Assembly (NCBI GenBank): GCA_936450465.1
Contig: OW388292.1
Coordinates: 24,086,652 to 24,150,651 of the forward strand
DNA length: 64,000 nt
Direction: 5' to 3'
DNA from: Gibbula magus
Taxonomy: Eukaryota > Mollusca > Gastropoda > Trochida > Trochidae
A program made the translations under genes and the position numbers. The notes under the pieces are model-generated. The model was given only the letters and a program-made list of their open reading frames with translations, was not told where the DNA came from and made no database searches. Below are positions 47,001 to 59,647 of this stretch, piece after piece. How positions within the stretch are numbered: the first letter of the stretch is position 1; every line of letters starts with the position of its first letter.

Positions 47001-50000
47001 TACCAAAACCTGCAAGAAGCATGGTACAGTGATGTGTAGAAGTAAGTACCTAGATGTATTCATCATACTGATGAATAAACGCACAATGATTCTTTGACGT
47101 ATTCTTAGTTATAACGTTTCGCTTGTCCTACCGAATTTTTTTTTTAATTTAGTTAGATTCGGTACTTACAGAACTTCCAAACGGACAGATATGTGTTCTT
47201 TTAATCGTTCGTCCTTTACACCAACCAATGTATATACATGCATAGTTTTCAGTTTTCAAGCTATTATGATTTAGGATTATGTACGTATGATATAAATGGA
47301 AATGCGGTCCCTTAACTAAACAAAGATCTCTCCAATGAAAAATGAATGAGGTTTATAAATAATTCATCCATGAACGAGCGAAATAAGTTTAAACAGTTCG
47401 ACTTTTGATCTGCCACTTGGAATACATTTAAATATATGAATGACATTCTTGCTACTCCCATCAATAAATGATGCATAAACTGACCAAGAGCTGCCAGAGA
47501 TTCAGCGTCGCTGTGGACGACATCGACAAAGATGGCGTCGTTAGAATCGAGCCGGGCTTGTCGTTTGTAGTTCTCAAACGCAGGTCCAGCAGGGTCGAGT
47601 CCTAGAATTATCAACCGGTGATATAACCATATGGTTGAGCTGTAAGGCCGGTTCACAGTGTGACGAATTTGACAAAAGATAGAAACACGAACTTGTAAAT
47701 GTTCAAATTCACAAAAGATCGTAAGCTTTTGGGCTATTCGTAAACGCATCTTAAGCATTCGTTTAGTGAAGTTCTCTCTTCGACAGCAACATTGGGAATA
47801 TTTACCATGTTAGTTTTGTGATGCATTGTGTCTTTATCGTGCCCTTCGCATGGCTATCGAGATGCCATCGAGTGATTCGTATTATCATCGTATTTGCCTA
47901 TTGTCTGCCCATTGGCACCCTAGGGCAGATTTCACATACGAGGCCATACGAAAGTTATAATTGAACACATATATTTATTGAATATTGAATATATTGTAAG
48001 TATATATTTAATATCTATCAAAACTCATTTTAACGTATTCCTTATATATTTAGCAAAAAATTGCAAACAACCCAAAGACAATCTGAACGTTATTCGTGAA
48101 AATACAGACTTTAAACGAAAGGCCATTCCCGCATGGGCTTATTGTTATAAATACAAAGGGGCATAACATTTGCCTGTTCGTGCAAAGGATTGTCAAGACG
48201 ATCGCGAAAATCAATGCGACAGCTGTCGAAATGTAATCTTGTCAAGATAAAACCTGCAGCTATCCACCAATTGCGTCCACAAAGCACACTTGAATTTCGA
48301 CATTCTCCTGCCCACCCAGATTTCCTCCTCTGTTCTCCGAGTCACACAAACTTGTAATGGTGATGGTGATAACCATCGCATGTAACCGGTCACCTCTTTT
48401 TTTCCTTTTTTTTTAATTTATATTTTTTTTTCAAATACGTACATAACAATTCGTTTGGTTTACAAAAAGCAACACGTGAAGTATTCTTTCACATATAATG
48501 GTGACGTCACGGATTGTGGGGATCAACACAATGCTGCAGTCAGTTTAGGAGGGTACTATGCTTCGAGCGTGAAACTATGTTATTTATCGTTGATTTAAAA
48601 GTTCGACGTCATAATTTTGTTGAATAATTTTCCTACCGAATGATATGATTGGATATATACGTTAGAAATTAATAAAGATTGCAAAGCTTATCATATATCT
48701 TTAACCATGAAGATTCGCACACTGGTTCAGAAGTTTTTAACATTTCGGCGACTACCAAGGTGCAGCCGAAGCTGAAACAGTGAGTTTGAATGGGTCACGT
48801 GATTTTCTGCTGTCATGGCAACTCCCATTAGACTGGTTTCAGCAACTTTGTCAACTACATGTATATACTTGCGTCAATCCTCAGTAGTGATCCTAATTAT
48901 ATAACTACCTTTCGGGGGTTCGAAAAATATTTTAATGATTTTTGTTTTATATATATTTTAAAAAATACAAACATTCCTAAATTTATGTTTTTAAACTAAA
49001 AAATATTGTATCTAAATATTATGGACCCATTGCACACCCTCCTCCCTCCGTACGAAATTCCAATTTTCTAATTCGTGTTGAAATCTGTTCAGGATCAATC
49101 TGGACAGTGTAAACCGGCCTGTAAGCATACCCATCACGATAGAGGATGGAATGTGAACTATTCATGCTCTAATACGAGCAAGTCATATATTTATGTACTT
49201 AAAAAGAGTTAGTGAAACATCTATATTTACCTAAGTCCTGTTTTCCGTATGTGTGCATTTATAATATTTAATATACGGGTGAATATCTCTGACAACAATT
49301 GACTTGAATAACAGATTAATAGCTTTATAAACCTGTATTACAGAGAGTATTGTCGAAACACGAACACGATATTGGTTCTAGTCGCAATATATCGTGATAA
49401 TTTGTTATTTATTAGATAATATGTCAACATTTCTTATGAATAATTACATAGATATTTCAGAATCTCAGTTTGTTTGACAATTTAAAGAGAACAATCAGTG
49501 CACCTGTGATTCTTCCCAATCCGTCGATTATCTCCCCTACATAGCCAGCGGTATGGGCGCCGAGACTGTGACCAATCAGATGAAAGTCTGAATACGAGGC
49601 TCCAGCTACTTTAAGCGTTTTGATCATCTCTGCAGTAACGGCACCGACTACTCGGGTGTTGGCTGCTGATTGAAAGTAGTTGGTTTTATCGGCGCCTTTC
49701 TGCCAGTTCACAGCGATGACATTGACGTCTTCCTGGAAACAAAAACATATTGTATGCACATTATTGTTTCATAGTCAATGCTTTTGTGGTGTTAAAATAT
49801 CAGTTTGCTTTCATGATCAGCTAGGGACAAATTTGGCAAATATAGGAGTAACCACGACCACGATTGTGAACCCTTAGAGAAGGGTACGAAGGGTGTTCCC
49901 GACTCTCAGGATTTGAAATCTCTTGCCGGTGGTTTATCCGACTTACAAACCGTCTTTGCTTTTAAGATTATTTAAAACTGTATATAGCATCGATATCAAC

Positions 50001-50911
50001 GCGCTCATGAGGCCAAGGCTAGATATGCATGAATTCTCACAGCTGTAAGGAGGTCCTTAGCCATCTGTCCGACCCACTCCGCGCGTCCGCTGTCCGTGTA
50101 TCCGTGTATGATGAACTTTGTGGGCTTCCCGGCGTTGTAGTTTGAGTTCTCTACAGTTGCTTGGTTGTCTTCCTCCAATATGAGATGCTGTTCTTTGTTG
50201 CTCCGTGTGTAGAGAAGGAACTCTATATCCATCGACTCGGGGGACTCAGGGACGTCCCCTCGGGCGTTATCATAAGGGCTGTCGGCATTGAAGCAGCCGT
50301 ATTGACCGTAACACTTCTCCCACCACCAGTTGAAGAGGAACCCTGGAAACACGCTCAGGTTACATCTAGGGAATTGATATCTTACATCATCACAAATTCA
50401 ATACAAACATCAACATACAAATAAATGCTGACACCTCCGCAGAAATATGGTATCTAGTCATTTTGAAAATATTTCACAAATTAAAGTAGCATACGAGTAC
50501 ATCGGGAATCATACATTAAACGAGAAAACGGTTATCCTACGTTTCTAAAGATAGCATTATTTATAAATTGCCATTGACAAATTATCATCTTTAACACGGC
50601 GTCACTAATTGTTAAAGTAACTGTTAATGTAGCTAATAAGGATGTTCTATTGCTAGCCAAGAAAACGTTCCACTTGTAAGAGAGGTTCTTGGGAAGAAAT
50701 TGACTTACGTAATCTCTGCGGGCAGAAAATGTCCGAGCAGGTTCAAACCGATATTTGTACAGAGTCGAGTGGACCAATCAAAGATCGAGGCTCTCACATA
50801 AGGTACATAAATGAAATATATGACACTGGTAATGTTTGTCTGTATGTGTAGATGGTACTTACCTTCAGAAGGTCCGACCAACAGCAGCGTACACAGGGTC
50901 AATAACAACAT
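43838..50911 (-). CDS. Gene D: secreted pancreatic-lipase-family protein, six exons, 351 aa
   Basis: Exons are 50911-50863, 50342-50041, 49732-49504, 47601-47485, 47009-46887 and 44073-43838 (1056 nt including stop), each the same length as its counterpart in gene C. The signal peptide reads [17 protein letters not shown]. The triad is Ser173 (GHSLG), Asp196 (GLDP) and His283 (CSH). In exon 4 the usual IHTD reads VHSD and the segment after FENY differs (KRQ). Intron 5 contains a 1.7-kb repeat element with 145-bp tandem units. It is the most upstream member of the array in this window; no fifth copy was seen between 51 and 64 kb. Secreted esterase or lipase is the best guess. Confidence 0.92.
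44490..44943. repeat. About 155-bp tandem repeat, three copies
   Basis: Copies share CAGTCGAT, GACCTCATTTTCAAGG and TACGAGACTTTTT. The array is preceded by CCCCCGCTAAGCGGTG, a short hairpin, and runs into the element at 44944. Confidence 0.75.
44944..46710. mobile_element. TAGCTCATCAGG element expanded by 145-bp repeats
   Basis: The left end AGCTCATCAGGCCTGAAAGG is followed by a (GTCC)n tract (44990-45024). The right end TGATGAGCTACAGAGCCCAT continues with GGCTCTATTTTTT. Short inverted AGCTCATCA / TGATGAGCT ends and terminal hairpins match the short copy at 5721-6650. Between them lie about eleven 145-bp units. It lies in intron 5 of gene D. Class uncertain; non-autonomous Helitron-like is one possibility. 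Confidence 0.6.
45040..46600. repeat. 145-bp tandem array, about 11 copies
   Basis: Each unit holds CAGTTCCAAAAGGTCTAGAG, AGCTGAAAAGTTGTGTGCAG, CCAATGGGGATTCTAAATTG and the near-palindrome TGACCCCAAATGGGGTCA. Spacing of the ATGGGG core is 142-145 bases. Copies are highly alike in the middle and diverge at the ends. Confidence 0.93.
46887..47009 (-). CDS. Gene D exon 5, lid region
   Basis: 123 nt, nearly identical to gene C exon 5 through [15 protein letters not shown] and the lid. The last codons read GGFE. The donor is GTAAGC. Confidence 0.93.
47485..47601 (-). CDS. Gene D exon 4, catalytic aspartate
   Basis: 117 nt. Encodes [19 protein letters not shown] and [15 protein letters not shown]. 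The donor is GTCAGT. Confidence 0.93.
47602..49503. other. Gene D intron 3
   Basis: 1.9-kb AT-rich intron with T-runs near 48400. GATAACCATCGC near 48368 recalls the arm of hairpin 4 but has no partner arm. No gene recognised. Confidence 0.45.
49504..49732 (-). CDS. Gene D exon 3, catalytic serine
   Basis: 229 nt. Encodes [16 protein letters not shown] and [16 protein letters not shown]. The donor is GTGCAC. Confidence 0.95.
50041..50342 (-). CDS. Gene D exon 2, lipase N-terminal region
   Basis: 302 nt. Encodes [32 protein letters not shown] and [17 protein letters not shown]. The donor after LLTA is GTGAGA. Confidence 0.94.
50863..50911 (-). CDS. Gene D exon 1, signal peptide
   Basis: Sixteen codons plus one base with a hydrophobic Leu-rich core. 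The donor is GTAAGT. Same length and ending as gene C exon 1. Confidence 0.86.
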
Positions 50912-51959
50912 GACTGACAGGTTGCAAGTCCTTGGTAAGTACTGAACAAAGATGTATATGAAACATAAAATTTTCCCGTGACCAATTAACCATAAGCATA
51001 AAGCATGAGATGACATGAGAGTTCAAGAGAGGTGAATGAGCCTGTCTTCACACAACAGTTGAAATGGATATCTAATATGACATTGTATTTACTCAATAAG
51101 GCAATGAACTTAATAGACCTATGTATAGTCTGTTAAATGAATATGACATGAAACGGAGCGTATGAGATAAACAGACTTTTATAGACTTACTTCGAATTCA
51201 ACTGATAAGCGTTTATTATAGTTTGTTTTGGATACATGATCCCAAACGATTTAATATATAGTTAAATTAAGTTATGTTTTGTCCTTCCATTGTAATATTG
51301 TATACAGATTGTTTTTGATCAGCTTAAAATTCACGATCTCATCTCAATGATCTGATGACAAATAAAACGACCAATGTAAATGACCAATCGAGTTTAGTAA
51401 AGGTTATTTTTTTCTAAAATGTATTCTACATAAAGGTAACGAGGTTAGAGTTACATTGTATGACCTCAACATGTGGGAAACATGTCAAGTATTAAAGGTC
51501 TATGGTGACCAATTTATAAGTTGTGGTCATTGTTTCAGAAACTGCGCCTTAAATTAAGATCACAAGTTAAAATAATGGTAACACTTGAATAATCACCTGA
51601 CAAGGAATACAGAGATCGAAAATCAAAGACATAGAATTGATCAATCAAAGTTATAGCTAAGGTTAAAGTTTAACACTTAGTCTGAAATAGGAAAGTCAAA
51701 AGCTTATATCAAATTAGTATGGCATTAACTCTGGAAATATTAATATTAATAAAACGTAATAATTCTGATTTTGATTATTGGTCAATATACAGGAGTCCAT
51801 CGTGGTTCTTGAGAGGGGCAACTCCGGAAGACTCTTGTCTTATGCTTTTCACAAATAACCAAAAACCGTTTGGGGTTCTTGGTGTTGTTGGAGCTAATAA
51901 TTTCAGATACACATGTATTATTTGTTTAGATATTTAGATATGTGTTTGTCCGTCTGGTC
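50912..51959. other. Upstream flank of gene D
   Basis: No clear TATA box close to the gene D start. No further lipase exon, RNA or repeat recognised. Confidence 0.4.
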
Positions 51960-52870
51960 TCTTTATTGAGAGAATGTAATCTGTCTAAGTCGCGCTTGGA
52001 TTTCGTTGACTTTGCTTTATGGTAGCTCGGTCTCTGCGGTCTCAAGTTGGTGTTCATCCATGGCTTGGTGTAGTAACTTCTTCCTGCAAGTAATTCCACG
52101 TATCATTGATGCTGTTATATGTCTCAGATGAAATGGTTTTTGCATATTCTTTGGTCTCTTCGCGAAGGGCGGGTCGGTTAACCGTGTTCCAAAGATAGAC
52201 TGTTCTCCTCTGTGGTTTCTGGCGTGAAGCTGTTGTTTTTCATGATCTCAAACTCCCGGGATGGTCTTGCATTTTCTGATTTATAGGGGTGCATGGCTGG
52301 TCATTAAGACGTCAAAATGTTATTTCCTCTAGTTGGCGTTGTGACAACTTGTTTCAGTATACGTAACCAGTTCCAGAAACAACTTGGGCTTCCCTTTTGG
52401 GAACTGAGACCTAGTGATTGATGCTGTTTTCCAATCAATGTCTGGAAGATTCAGGTCCTCTCTAATTTAGAATTGGCAATTCAAATGACTTATTCGGAGT
52501 TTGATGATCTCAACTATCGACTCTCTGGTAGCAGGGACGCTGGTGTTATTCGGAGTATGATGATCTCAACTATCGACTCTCTGGTAGCAGGGACGCTGGT
52601 GTTATTCAGAGCTCTATAGAATGATGAGATAAGCAAGTCCTTCTTCTTGCTTGTTTGCACTTTGACACACAAAATCTCAGATGTCATGCTGGAGTATTCA
52701 GGAGTACAGATGCGGTTGTCTTTGACCGCGATGAGGACTCCACCACCATGGCGGCTCGTCGCTCTGTCTCTGTTGTTCTTAGGTATCACCTCTGATGAGT
52801 GAACACCGACACGTAGCCAAGTCTCACTTCCAATTATAATATCAGGGTTGGTGTTATCAACTAGCACTTG
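51960..52870 (-). pseudogene. LINE endonuclease fragment (APE type)
   Basis: The best frame, 52867-52514, reads DNTNPDIIIGSETWLRVG, RHGGGVLIAVKD and LLISSFYRALNN, which are APE-type endonuclease motifs of non-LTR retrotransposons. The frame breaks at a 57-bp tandem duplication, after which degenerate endonuclease sequence continues towards 51960. No RT part is attached. Confidence 0.65.
52490..52603. repeat. 57-bp in-frame tandem duplication
   Basis: TTATTCGGAGT-TGATGATCTC through CTGGTAGCAGGGACGCTGGTG occurs twice, offset by 57 bases, inside the endonuclease fragment. Confidence 0.85.
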
Positions 52871-52875
52871 AACTT

Positions 52876-54130
52876 CTTTTTTTTATAACTTTATTCATTT
52901 TTGTTCATGTTCATACACATCCAAACATGTAAGGCAATAAATCAACAGTACAGTATCTTCAATCCAGTGAAATCAATCGAGAAAACAAGAGATATGGACA
53001 AAAAACATATGTAATTAAAGAACAATTCTAAATTCTGGTAATAAATATTCTTAGGATGTACATGTACATTACTTGTTTTTATATGATTTCAGAAATGGGT
53101 CTTTGTTTTTTTTAACTCAATTTGTTGAGAACAATGTGTGGCATGATGACCAGAATGACATGAATTTTGAATAATTACATGAAGTATACATGAAGAATTT
53201 GTCTATGTTATATATGTTGCGAATATCGTTTTTCATGTACAGAAGGTTTGGTAATATGGTTTGTTGTTTTGCTTTAAATATATTATATTTTATGATTATC
53301 AAAATGAGGTTTAGAACATTGTTTCTGCTTTCAGGGTATCCGAGAATAACCGTTTCTTTTGACAAATTTAATCTGCATTGTGTCTTTACTTCAATCCAAT
53401 CAGCTATTTCTGACCAGATACGTTTTGATATTTTGCATTCATACATTAAGTGGAGCAGAGTTTCGGCACTTTCCCCACAGAAGTCGCATGCATCATTATC
53501 TTAGTAGCCCATTTTTGTCAATAACGTATTTGTGGGTAGGATCCTGTGTATCAAACGATACTGGAACCATAAATGGTTACTAGATGTGTGGCATTTGTGA
53601 GGAGATTGGTGTATTATTTTCCAGTTATCTTCTGTGAGACTGCAATCTAAATCCTCTTCCCATTTTGTTTGGTAGCTTTGTTTATTGTCATTCTTATTTT
53701 CAAGTTGCAGTATATCGTAAAATTCTCTGCATCCCGTGTTATTACCTATTAAATTTTCAAGAAAATAAAGGTAATATTGGATTCGATTGTTTGCTGTTTA
53801 TTTCTTTGTTTTGGGATTTTATGTAGTATTTGACTGCTGCAATAATACCTGCATATTCGAGAAGATTTGTCTTCACATCGAACTGTTTTGTAACAGTATT
53901 TACATCAAGATAGTTTCCCTGATTATCAATAATGTCATTAACATAGTGTATGCCGACGTTTGCCAGTCTTTTTACATATATTGGTTTCGAGTTTACCGTA
54001 ACGTTAGCGTTATGCCACAAAGGCTGTGTGAGTATATCATTTGCGTTTTTTATATTATTTTCTTTAATCGTTAAAAATCGTGAACTTCTTACCAGCACGA
54101 TGGTCTGGCTCATAGTTCACGTGTTATCAT
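52876..54130 (-). pseudogene. 5'-truncated L1/Tx1-like LINE 3' end
   Basis: Minus-strand frames at 54113-53757 (QPLWHNANVTVNSKPIYVK and NVGIHYVNDIIDNQGNYL) and 53446-53117 (LMYECKISKRIWSEIADW) match the C-terminal part of L1/Tx1-type ORF2, including a C-rich CDFCG segment just upstream of the second. Frameshifts separate them. An AATAAA followed by an A-rich tail at 52879-52898 marks the 3' end. Confidence 0.65.
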
Positions 54131-54509
54131 AAACTCTTACCTGGTCGAAATTATACAGCCAACGTATACAAAATACAGCTTAGTATCACAAACATGAAAG
54201 TGAATCAGTTGTGTCCGTTGGTATTCATGTCATTGACAGTAGGAAGATATTTTCAGATATAAATTGAACGTATGCCATGAATCATATATGGGAATTGCAG
54301 ATGAGAGAAAAATTATTTTGCAATGTATTTATTATGTGAGTATACGAAACAAATGTTTTCGTGTATTAATATACTGGTCTCTCGAGGTCAGTATCAAAGT
54401 GATATTGTACCAACAACAAATTTAAATTCTCAGCAAAAGTCAACAGTAACGCATAACGTTGCTTGTCGAGAATAGGTTCACACATTCATGGTCACAGATC
54501 AGTATCGAG

Positions 54510-55205
54510 TGTGACCACTGCGAGCATCAACACAGGATTGAAACCCATCCCTCGTGGACGATATATGGAATCTCATCCCAGACATGATCAATTCGATTGA
54601 TATCTGGAGAAACGGAAGTTCTGATGTTCTGCTGCAGAAAGAAATCGTTTACAACACGTGCAACATGAGGCCTTACATTGTCATGCTGGTATTCCACCTG
54701 AACCCCTTTTCTTTGAAGAAAGGGTAAAATATGTGGCATTAAACTTCATCTCTGTACCGGATGCTCGTTAGATTACCACCATACCATAACGACGAGCAGA
54801 TCTGTCCTATAATGAGCCGAGATGCCCCCACCAAACCATAACGCTTCCACCGCTAAAACTATTGCGTTGCAGAACGCACCCATCAGCTTAAAGTTCACTA
54901 CTGTCAAGATGAAATAGAGACTCGTCTGAGAACAGAACGTTACCCCAGTCTCTCCTGCTGTACTTTAGGTGCTGTGTGCAAACACAACGTGCATCTCGGT
55001 GACATTGAAACGGAACTGGACGGGTTGCTGAACGTTCCTGACAGCACTAAAACGCCTTAAGACTGGATGGTGAAAGCAGTACGCTCTGCGTTTGGGAAAC
55101 GAAATGTTCCATCTAAAAGAAGGTGTGTTAGGAACTTTGTCGAATTGGCAATTTTTTAGGAGGGCTGGTAAGTTTTCAAAGTTACCAGCCCTGATGTCTG
55201 GCAAA
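54510..55205 (-). pseudogene. Tc1-like transposase fossil
   Basis: The minus strand carries YQHDNVRPHVARVVNDF, then SPDINRIDHVWDEI, both typical of the Tc1 DDE domain (D before N-RPH and the N-IEHVWDE motif). The upstream part at 55204-54965 and 54960-54800 has FRFNVTE and a FGGGIS-like motif. Many stops and frameshifts; inactive. Confidence 0.7.
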
Positions 55206-55819
55206 CTTTTCTGGTTAGTTTTCTACACTGATAAAAGTTAAGGCTTACCTTTAAATGCTGCCAATCGCTTTTAGGAATTCTCTTCGAAATGATTGAGTTT
55301 ATGTATATATACTGTTTTTGAAGTTTTTGAGAAGCGATTATAATTATGTGACAGTGGAAACGCGTTCATTAGTATTCATTGGGTTTGAACATTTTATCAA
55401 TGTCATTATGTTTATTCCAAAATCGAAAGACTTTATGACAACAAGTTTGTTAATAACTGAAACCTTAGTGTTACATGGTATACGTTTTAAATCAAAATTC
55501 ATTGAAATGTTTGATTGACTGTAAGCCGAAGCTCTCAATTTCGCTTTCAATTAAACAGACGCGTAATGTGTTTTCATTATTTTTAATAACATGTCAACAG
55601 TGAAATATGTCTAAATTGCTTACGCTGTTTAATTAGGAAAGTTGTCAACACCGGCATACAATTTTCAATCCGGTCCGTGGCTCGTACATTTATCAGCATT
55701 TAGAAGCCATGTATGCTGTTAATACGGATCTCGGCATCAAACATCAAACGAACCGCCCAAACAGTATGTTACATATGTATTGTTTTGAACAGTAATCTAC
55801 GTTGTGGCAGATTCAGACA
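55206..55819. other. No recognised feature
   Basis: AT-rich spacer between the Tc1 fossil and a LINE fragment. Frames up to 68 codons, without domains. Confidence 0.4.
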
Positions 55820-56345
55820 CGCCTCGTGATTTAAACAATATTTATTCATGAAAAGATGAGTGGATTGGTAAACAGGCATTACGCCTATATAAATACCTCT
55901 CCAGTACAAAAGTATACATAACACAACATCATCCATCAACAATGAGAAACGCACAACATTCAATAAACATAGTTGTATACTAGTAGGACAGTATTTTATA
56001 ATTTATAATTAGAAACGTTTTGTCTGGGTAAAATAATAATGCAGTGAAGTGACGATATTGTGATTAATTTAATCAGAAAATGAATAATTTCCATGTAAAA
56101 TGGATTTTAAGTCAAAGCCATGTTCATAGAATAAAACACCTTGATCGAATTCCAGCAAAATGTGGACATATAAACAGATAATGAATGGTATCCTCTTAGT
56201 GATAGTCACATTCACAAGTGGAAGAATTTTGAAGAAAACGATCAAATTTATGGGCATTTATAGGTCACTACAACCCAATCTCATTTTACAATGTATAATT
56301 TGATTGTGTCTTGTACCTGTGTTTTTAATAACATGATGCGCATTG
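55820..56345 (-). pseudogene. Second LINE fragment, same family as 56960-60500
   Basis: A minus-strand frame reads CECDYH, stop, EDTIHYLFICPHF, which aligns with CRCGHNYEDSIHYFFLCPLY of the LINE at 57199-57591. The 3' UTR motif TTTACCAATCC is also shared. It is a short 5'-truncated and decayed copy. Confidence 0.65.
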
Positions 56346-56539
56346 CACGGTAAGGTTCGATCAACATGTTTACTTAAATGTAGCAAGGGAATCAATATTT
56401 ATTACATTGTCATCCAACATATTCCACTCAAGCACACACGATGGAAGGAAGGGCTTTTTATATGTTTCTGTGCGGCAAAGAGGATTTTGAAGAATATTGG
56501 ATGTCCTAGATTCCTATGTGGATGTGGAGGATATATATA

Positions 56540-56549
56540 TTAATATATA

Positions 56550-56624
<75 letters not shown>
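56540..56624. repeat. (TA)n microsatellite
   Basis: About 75 bases of alternating AT next to the LINE 3' region. Confidence 0.95.
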
Positions 56625-56627
<3 letters not shown>

Positions 56628-57198
56628 CACGCCTCGTTACGAGTCACTGACAAGTCACTGACTATTTTCGGTCGGCAATGGCTCGTAGCACAGTGAAATG
56701 GGGATATTAGCAAGATTTGTATTGTCAGGGATTATCAGCTAACGGAAGCCATCACACATCAAAGGAAAAGATCTATCTACGGGCGCTAAATATGTATTCA
56801 TTATATTAAATAATATGTAATGGTCTCCGTATATGTATAATAAGATAAGACGGATGAGACGGGTATCGACTACATGACAATCATGACAAGCATGACCAGC
56901 GCATTCATCAGATCCTGGGTTCCGACAAGAGACTATGCTGTTTTTGTTTCTCAAAAACTATAAATGATTTAAACGTATTTATTTCCGTATAAGGAACCGG
57001 ATTGGTAAACAAGCGTAAGCTCCGGGATACAACAATACATAACATGTCATGATGAATGTACAATATGTATTACAACTTATGAAAAGAACAATACAAAAAC
57101 AAAAACACCATCTATATTAGTCATTATATGTCATTGAAATATTATTATGAATCAAATCTTCCACTTAAATTTATAAACGAGTGAACTGAAATTAAAAG

Positions 57199-58161
57199 TT
57201 ATTTGTTGACACTTCGGGGAGAGTTTTGATTACCAAACAGAACTGATTTTACGTCAGATTTTGCGAAGATAACCACTAAACCTCTGCAGTTGTCAAATCC
57301 TTTGGTATAATAATACATACTTTGTCGTATATCGCTGTAAAGAGGACATAGGAAAAAGTAATGAATAGAATCTTCATAGTTATGGCCACAACGACAAGAT
57401 GAGGTTGAAGATATGAAACGTTCATATTTATATGCATTAAGGTCACTGCATTCAAGTCTGAGACAAGAATGAATGATTTGACAAACTCTGCTACCACTGT
57501 TTAAATCAAAATGACAAAAGGTATTTTTATTGTTTAAAAGGGATTTTTTGAATAATGACAGGGACTGTATTTCTCTTTGTTCAGTGGGCAATGAGTTCCA
57601 TAATTTAATGGTATCTGGAAGAAAATACCTTGCGTAATTAACAGTTTAAGGGTTTATAGTCTGAAGATTTGAATCATTGCGTAGATTATAACCAGAGATA
57701 TCGGCTAATCTAGGAGGTACAATATTACTTAAATAACTCGGTGCAATGTTATTGATCATTTTGTAAAACATAGTCATTTTTTTAACATATCTTCTTTGAC
57801 AAAGTGGGTGACAATTGGTTTCGTTATAGATCTTATGATGGCTGGTTCCGCGAACAGCACCACAGACTGTTCTTAGGGCATCAAGATAGAGTTTTTCAAG
57901 TATATCTGTTTGCTGTTTGGTACAGTTGTCCCATATGTGACTACAGTAATCGAAAATTGGCAGAATGAACTGTTTGTACATATTTTCTAAAGTTTTTCGT
58001 TTTAGACGGTATTTGAGGCTTCTTAGACAATTTACCATTGGCGCGACTTTTTTTGCAATGTCGTTTATGTGTTCATTCCAGGAACAATCAATTTGTAGTA
58101 TGAGACCGAGATGTTTATGACTCTGAACAGAGGAAAAGATACTTGCCATTTTTCCGCCCAT
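57199..58161 (-). pseudogene. LINE RT thumb and C-terminal Cys/His part
   Basis: Frames 58161-57646 (SHKHLGLILQIDCSWNEHI, PIFDYCSHIWDNC) and 57591-57199 (SLSLFKKSLLNN, CRCGHNYEDSIHYFFLCPLY) continue the LINE protein after a deletion and a further break. Confidence 0.75.
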
Positions 58162-58694
58162 TTAGCTATTCGCTGTAGATCATCGTTCATATTAGCAGCT
58201 GTTTCCTCGGGATCACCAATGATTGCATATAAAGAAGTATCATCCGCAGAAAGACGTATAATACTATCTATTCCTTCAACTATATCATGTATATATACAA
58301 TAAATAGGAGTGGCCCCAAGACTGAGCCTTGGGGTACACCAGCAAACAGACTGTTAGTATCGGATTTAGAACCATTAATTACAACACGTTGTCTCCTATT
58401 CTCTAGATAACTCTCGAACCACTTTAGAAGATTACCGTTTATGCCACATGCCTTAAGTTTATATATAATACCCTTATGCCAAACCCTATCAAAAGCTTTA
58501 CTAACATCACAAAATACTGCTCTAATTTCTTTACCTTTATCTACTGCACCGGCAATGAAATCATAAAGATACGTTAGTTGATTAACAGTTGAATCTCCTG
58601 GTGTAAAGCCGGACTGAAGATTGGAAAGTATGTTTTTATCCCTAAAAAAATTGAAGACATGTTTAAAGACGCATTTTTCAAAAACTTTAGCCAA
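58065..58694 (-). CDS. LINE reverse transcriptase core fragment
   Basis: 209 codons covering RT palm and fingers: [53 protein letters not shown] and RLSADDTSLYAI. The catalytic Asp pair is present. Upstream RT sequence (PIHKKG, NYRPVALTSS) is in the same frame behind one TGA. Confidence 0.8.
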   Translation of the reverse strand: MAKVFEKCVFKHVFNFFRDKNILSNLQSGFTPGDSTVNQLTYLYDFIAGAVDKGKEIRAVFCDVSKAFDRVWHKGIIYKLKACGINGNLLKWFESYLENRRQRVVINGSKSDTNSLFAGVPQGSVLGPLLFIVYIHDIVEGIDSIIRLSADDTSLYAIIGDPEETAANMNDDLQRIAKWAEKWQVSFPLFRVINISVSYYKLIVPGMNT

Positions 58695-59647
58695 ACTGCT
58701 TGTCAGTGCGACCGGTCTATAGTTGGAACAGTCATTGACACTACCCTTTTTATGAATAGGAACTACAGCGGCTCATTTCCAAATTTGCGGGAAAGCTTGT
58801 TCAGAAAGGGATTGATTAAATACATCTGTTAAAGGGGGGAGGCAGTAATCTGGCATTCATTTTCAGAAACTTATTGTTAATTCCGTCGGGGCCTATTGCT
58901 TTTGTTGTGTTTAAAGAAGAAAGTATATCATAAACTTCATTAGGGCATATATACACGTCACATAAAGATTTATCAGTGTAGAAAACAACTTCATCAATAT
59001 TCCTCTCTGGACAACTAACTTTTGTTTGACTTGTGAAGTATTCATTCATTATATTTGCAATTTCCACGCTATCATCATAAAGTTGATTATTACAGAGAAT
59101 GGGGGGGGGAACGAATTTAATGATTTTTTGCCTTTTCTGTAATGTTTAATCAGGCGCCACCAGATTTTTGTGTCATGCTTTTCATTGATTAGTTTATCAA
59201 TTTTATCCGCGTATGACTGTTTTGCCGTTCGGACAGATGTTGTAGTTTTGTTTCTGAGTAATCTGAATTTTGCCCAATCAGATGGTAAATTACGCTGCTT
59301 AGCAAACTTAGGTAAACGATTGCGTTTTCTGATCAAACCGCGCGTTTCATTGTTCATCCACGGATCATCTTTTGGCCTGATAGTAACATTCTTATTAGTA
59401 CTAGGTACATGTTTATCGCACAAATCTATAATCTTATCCGTTAAATGTTCAGCTACTTGATTGATGCCACAGGAGGAAGTTATGGTATTCCAATTGAAAG
59501 AACTAAGTTCGTCCGTTAGGGCTTCAATGTCGACTAAGTTGTAATCATAGATTTTTCTTTTAAAAGAAACTGATTTCGTAATGTTTTCCTTCAAAGCAAC
59601 ATACACAGGACAATGATCACTACATATAGGATCAAGTACACAGGATT

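Noticed and set aside
53190..54132. Plus-strand frames of 60-104 codons
   Set aside because: They are antisense shadows of the L1-like LINE remnant.
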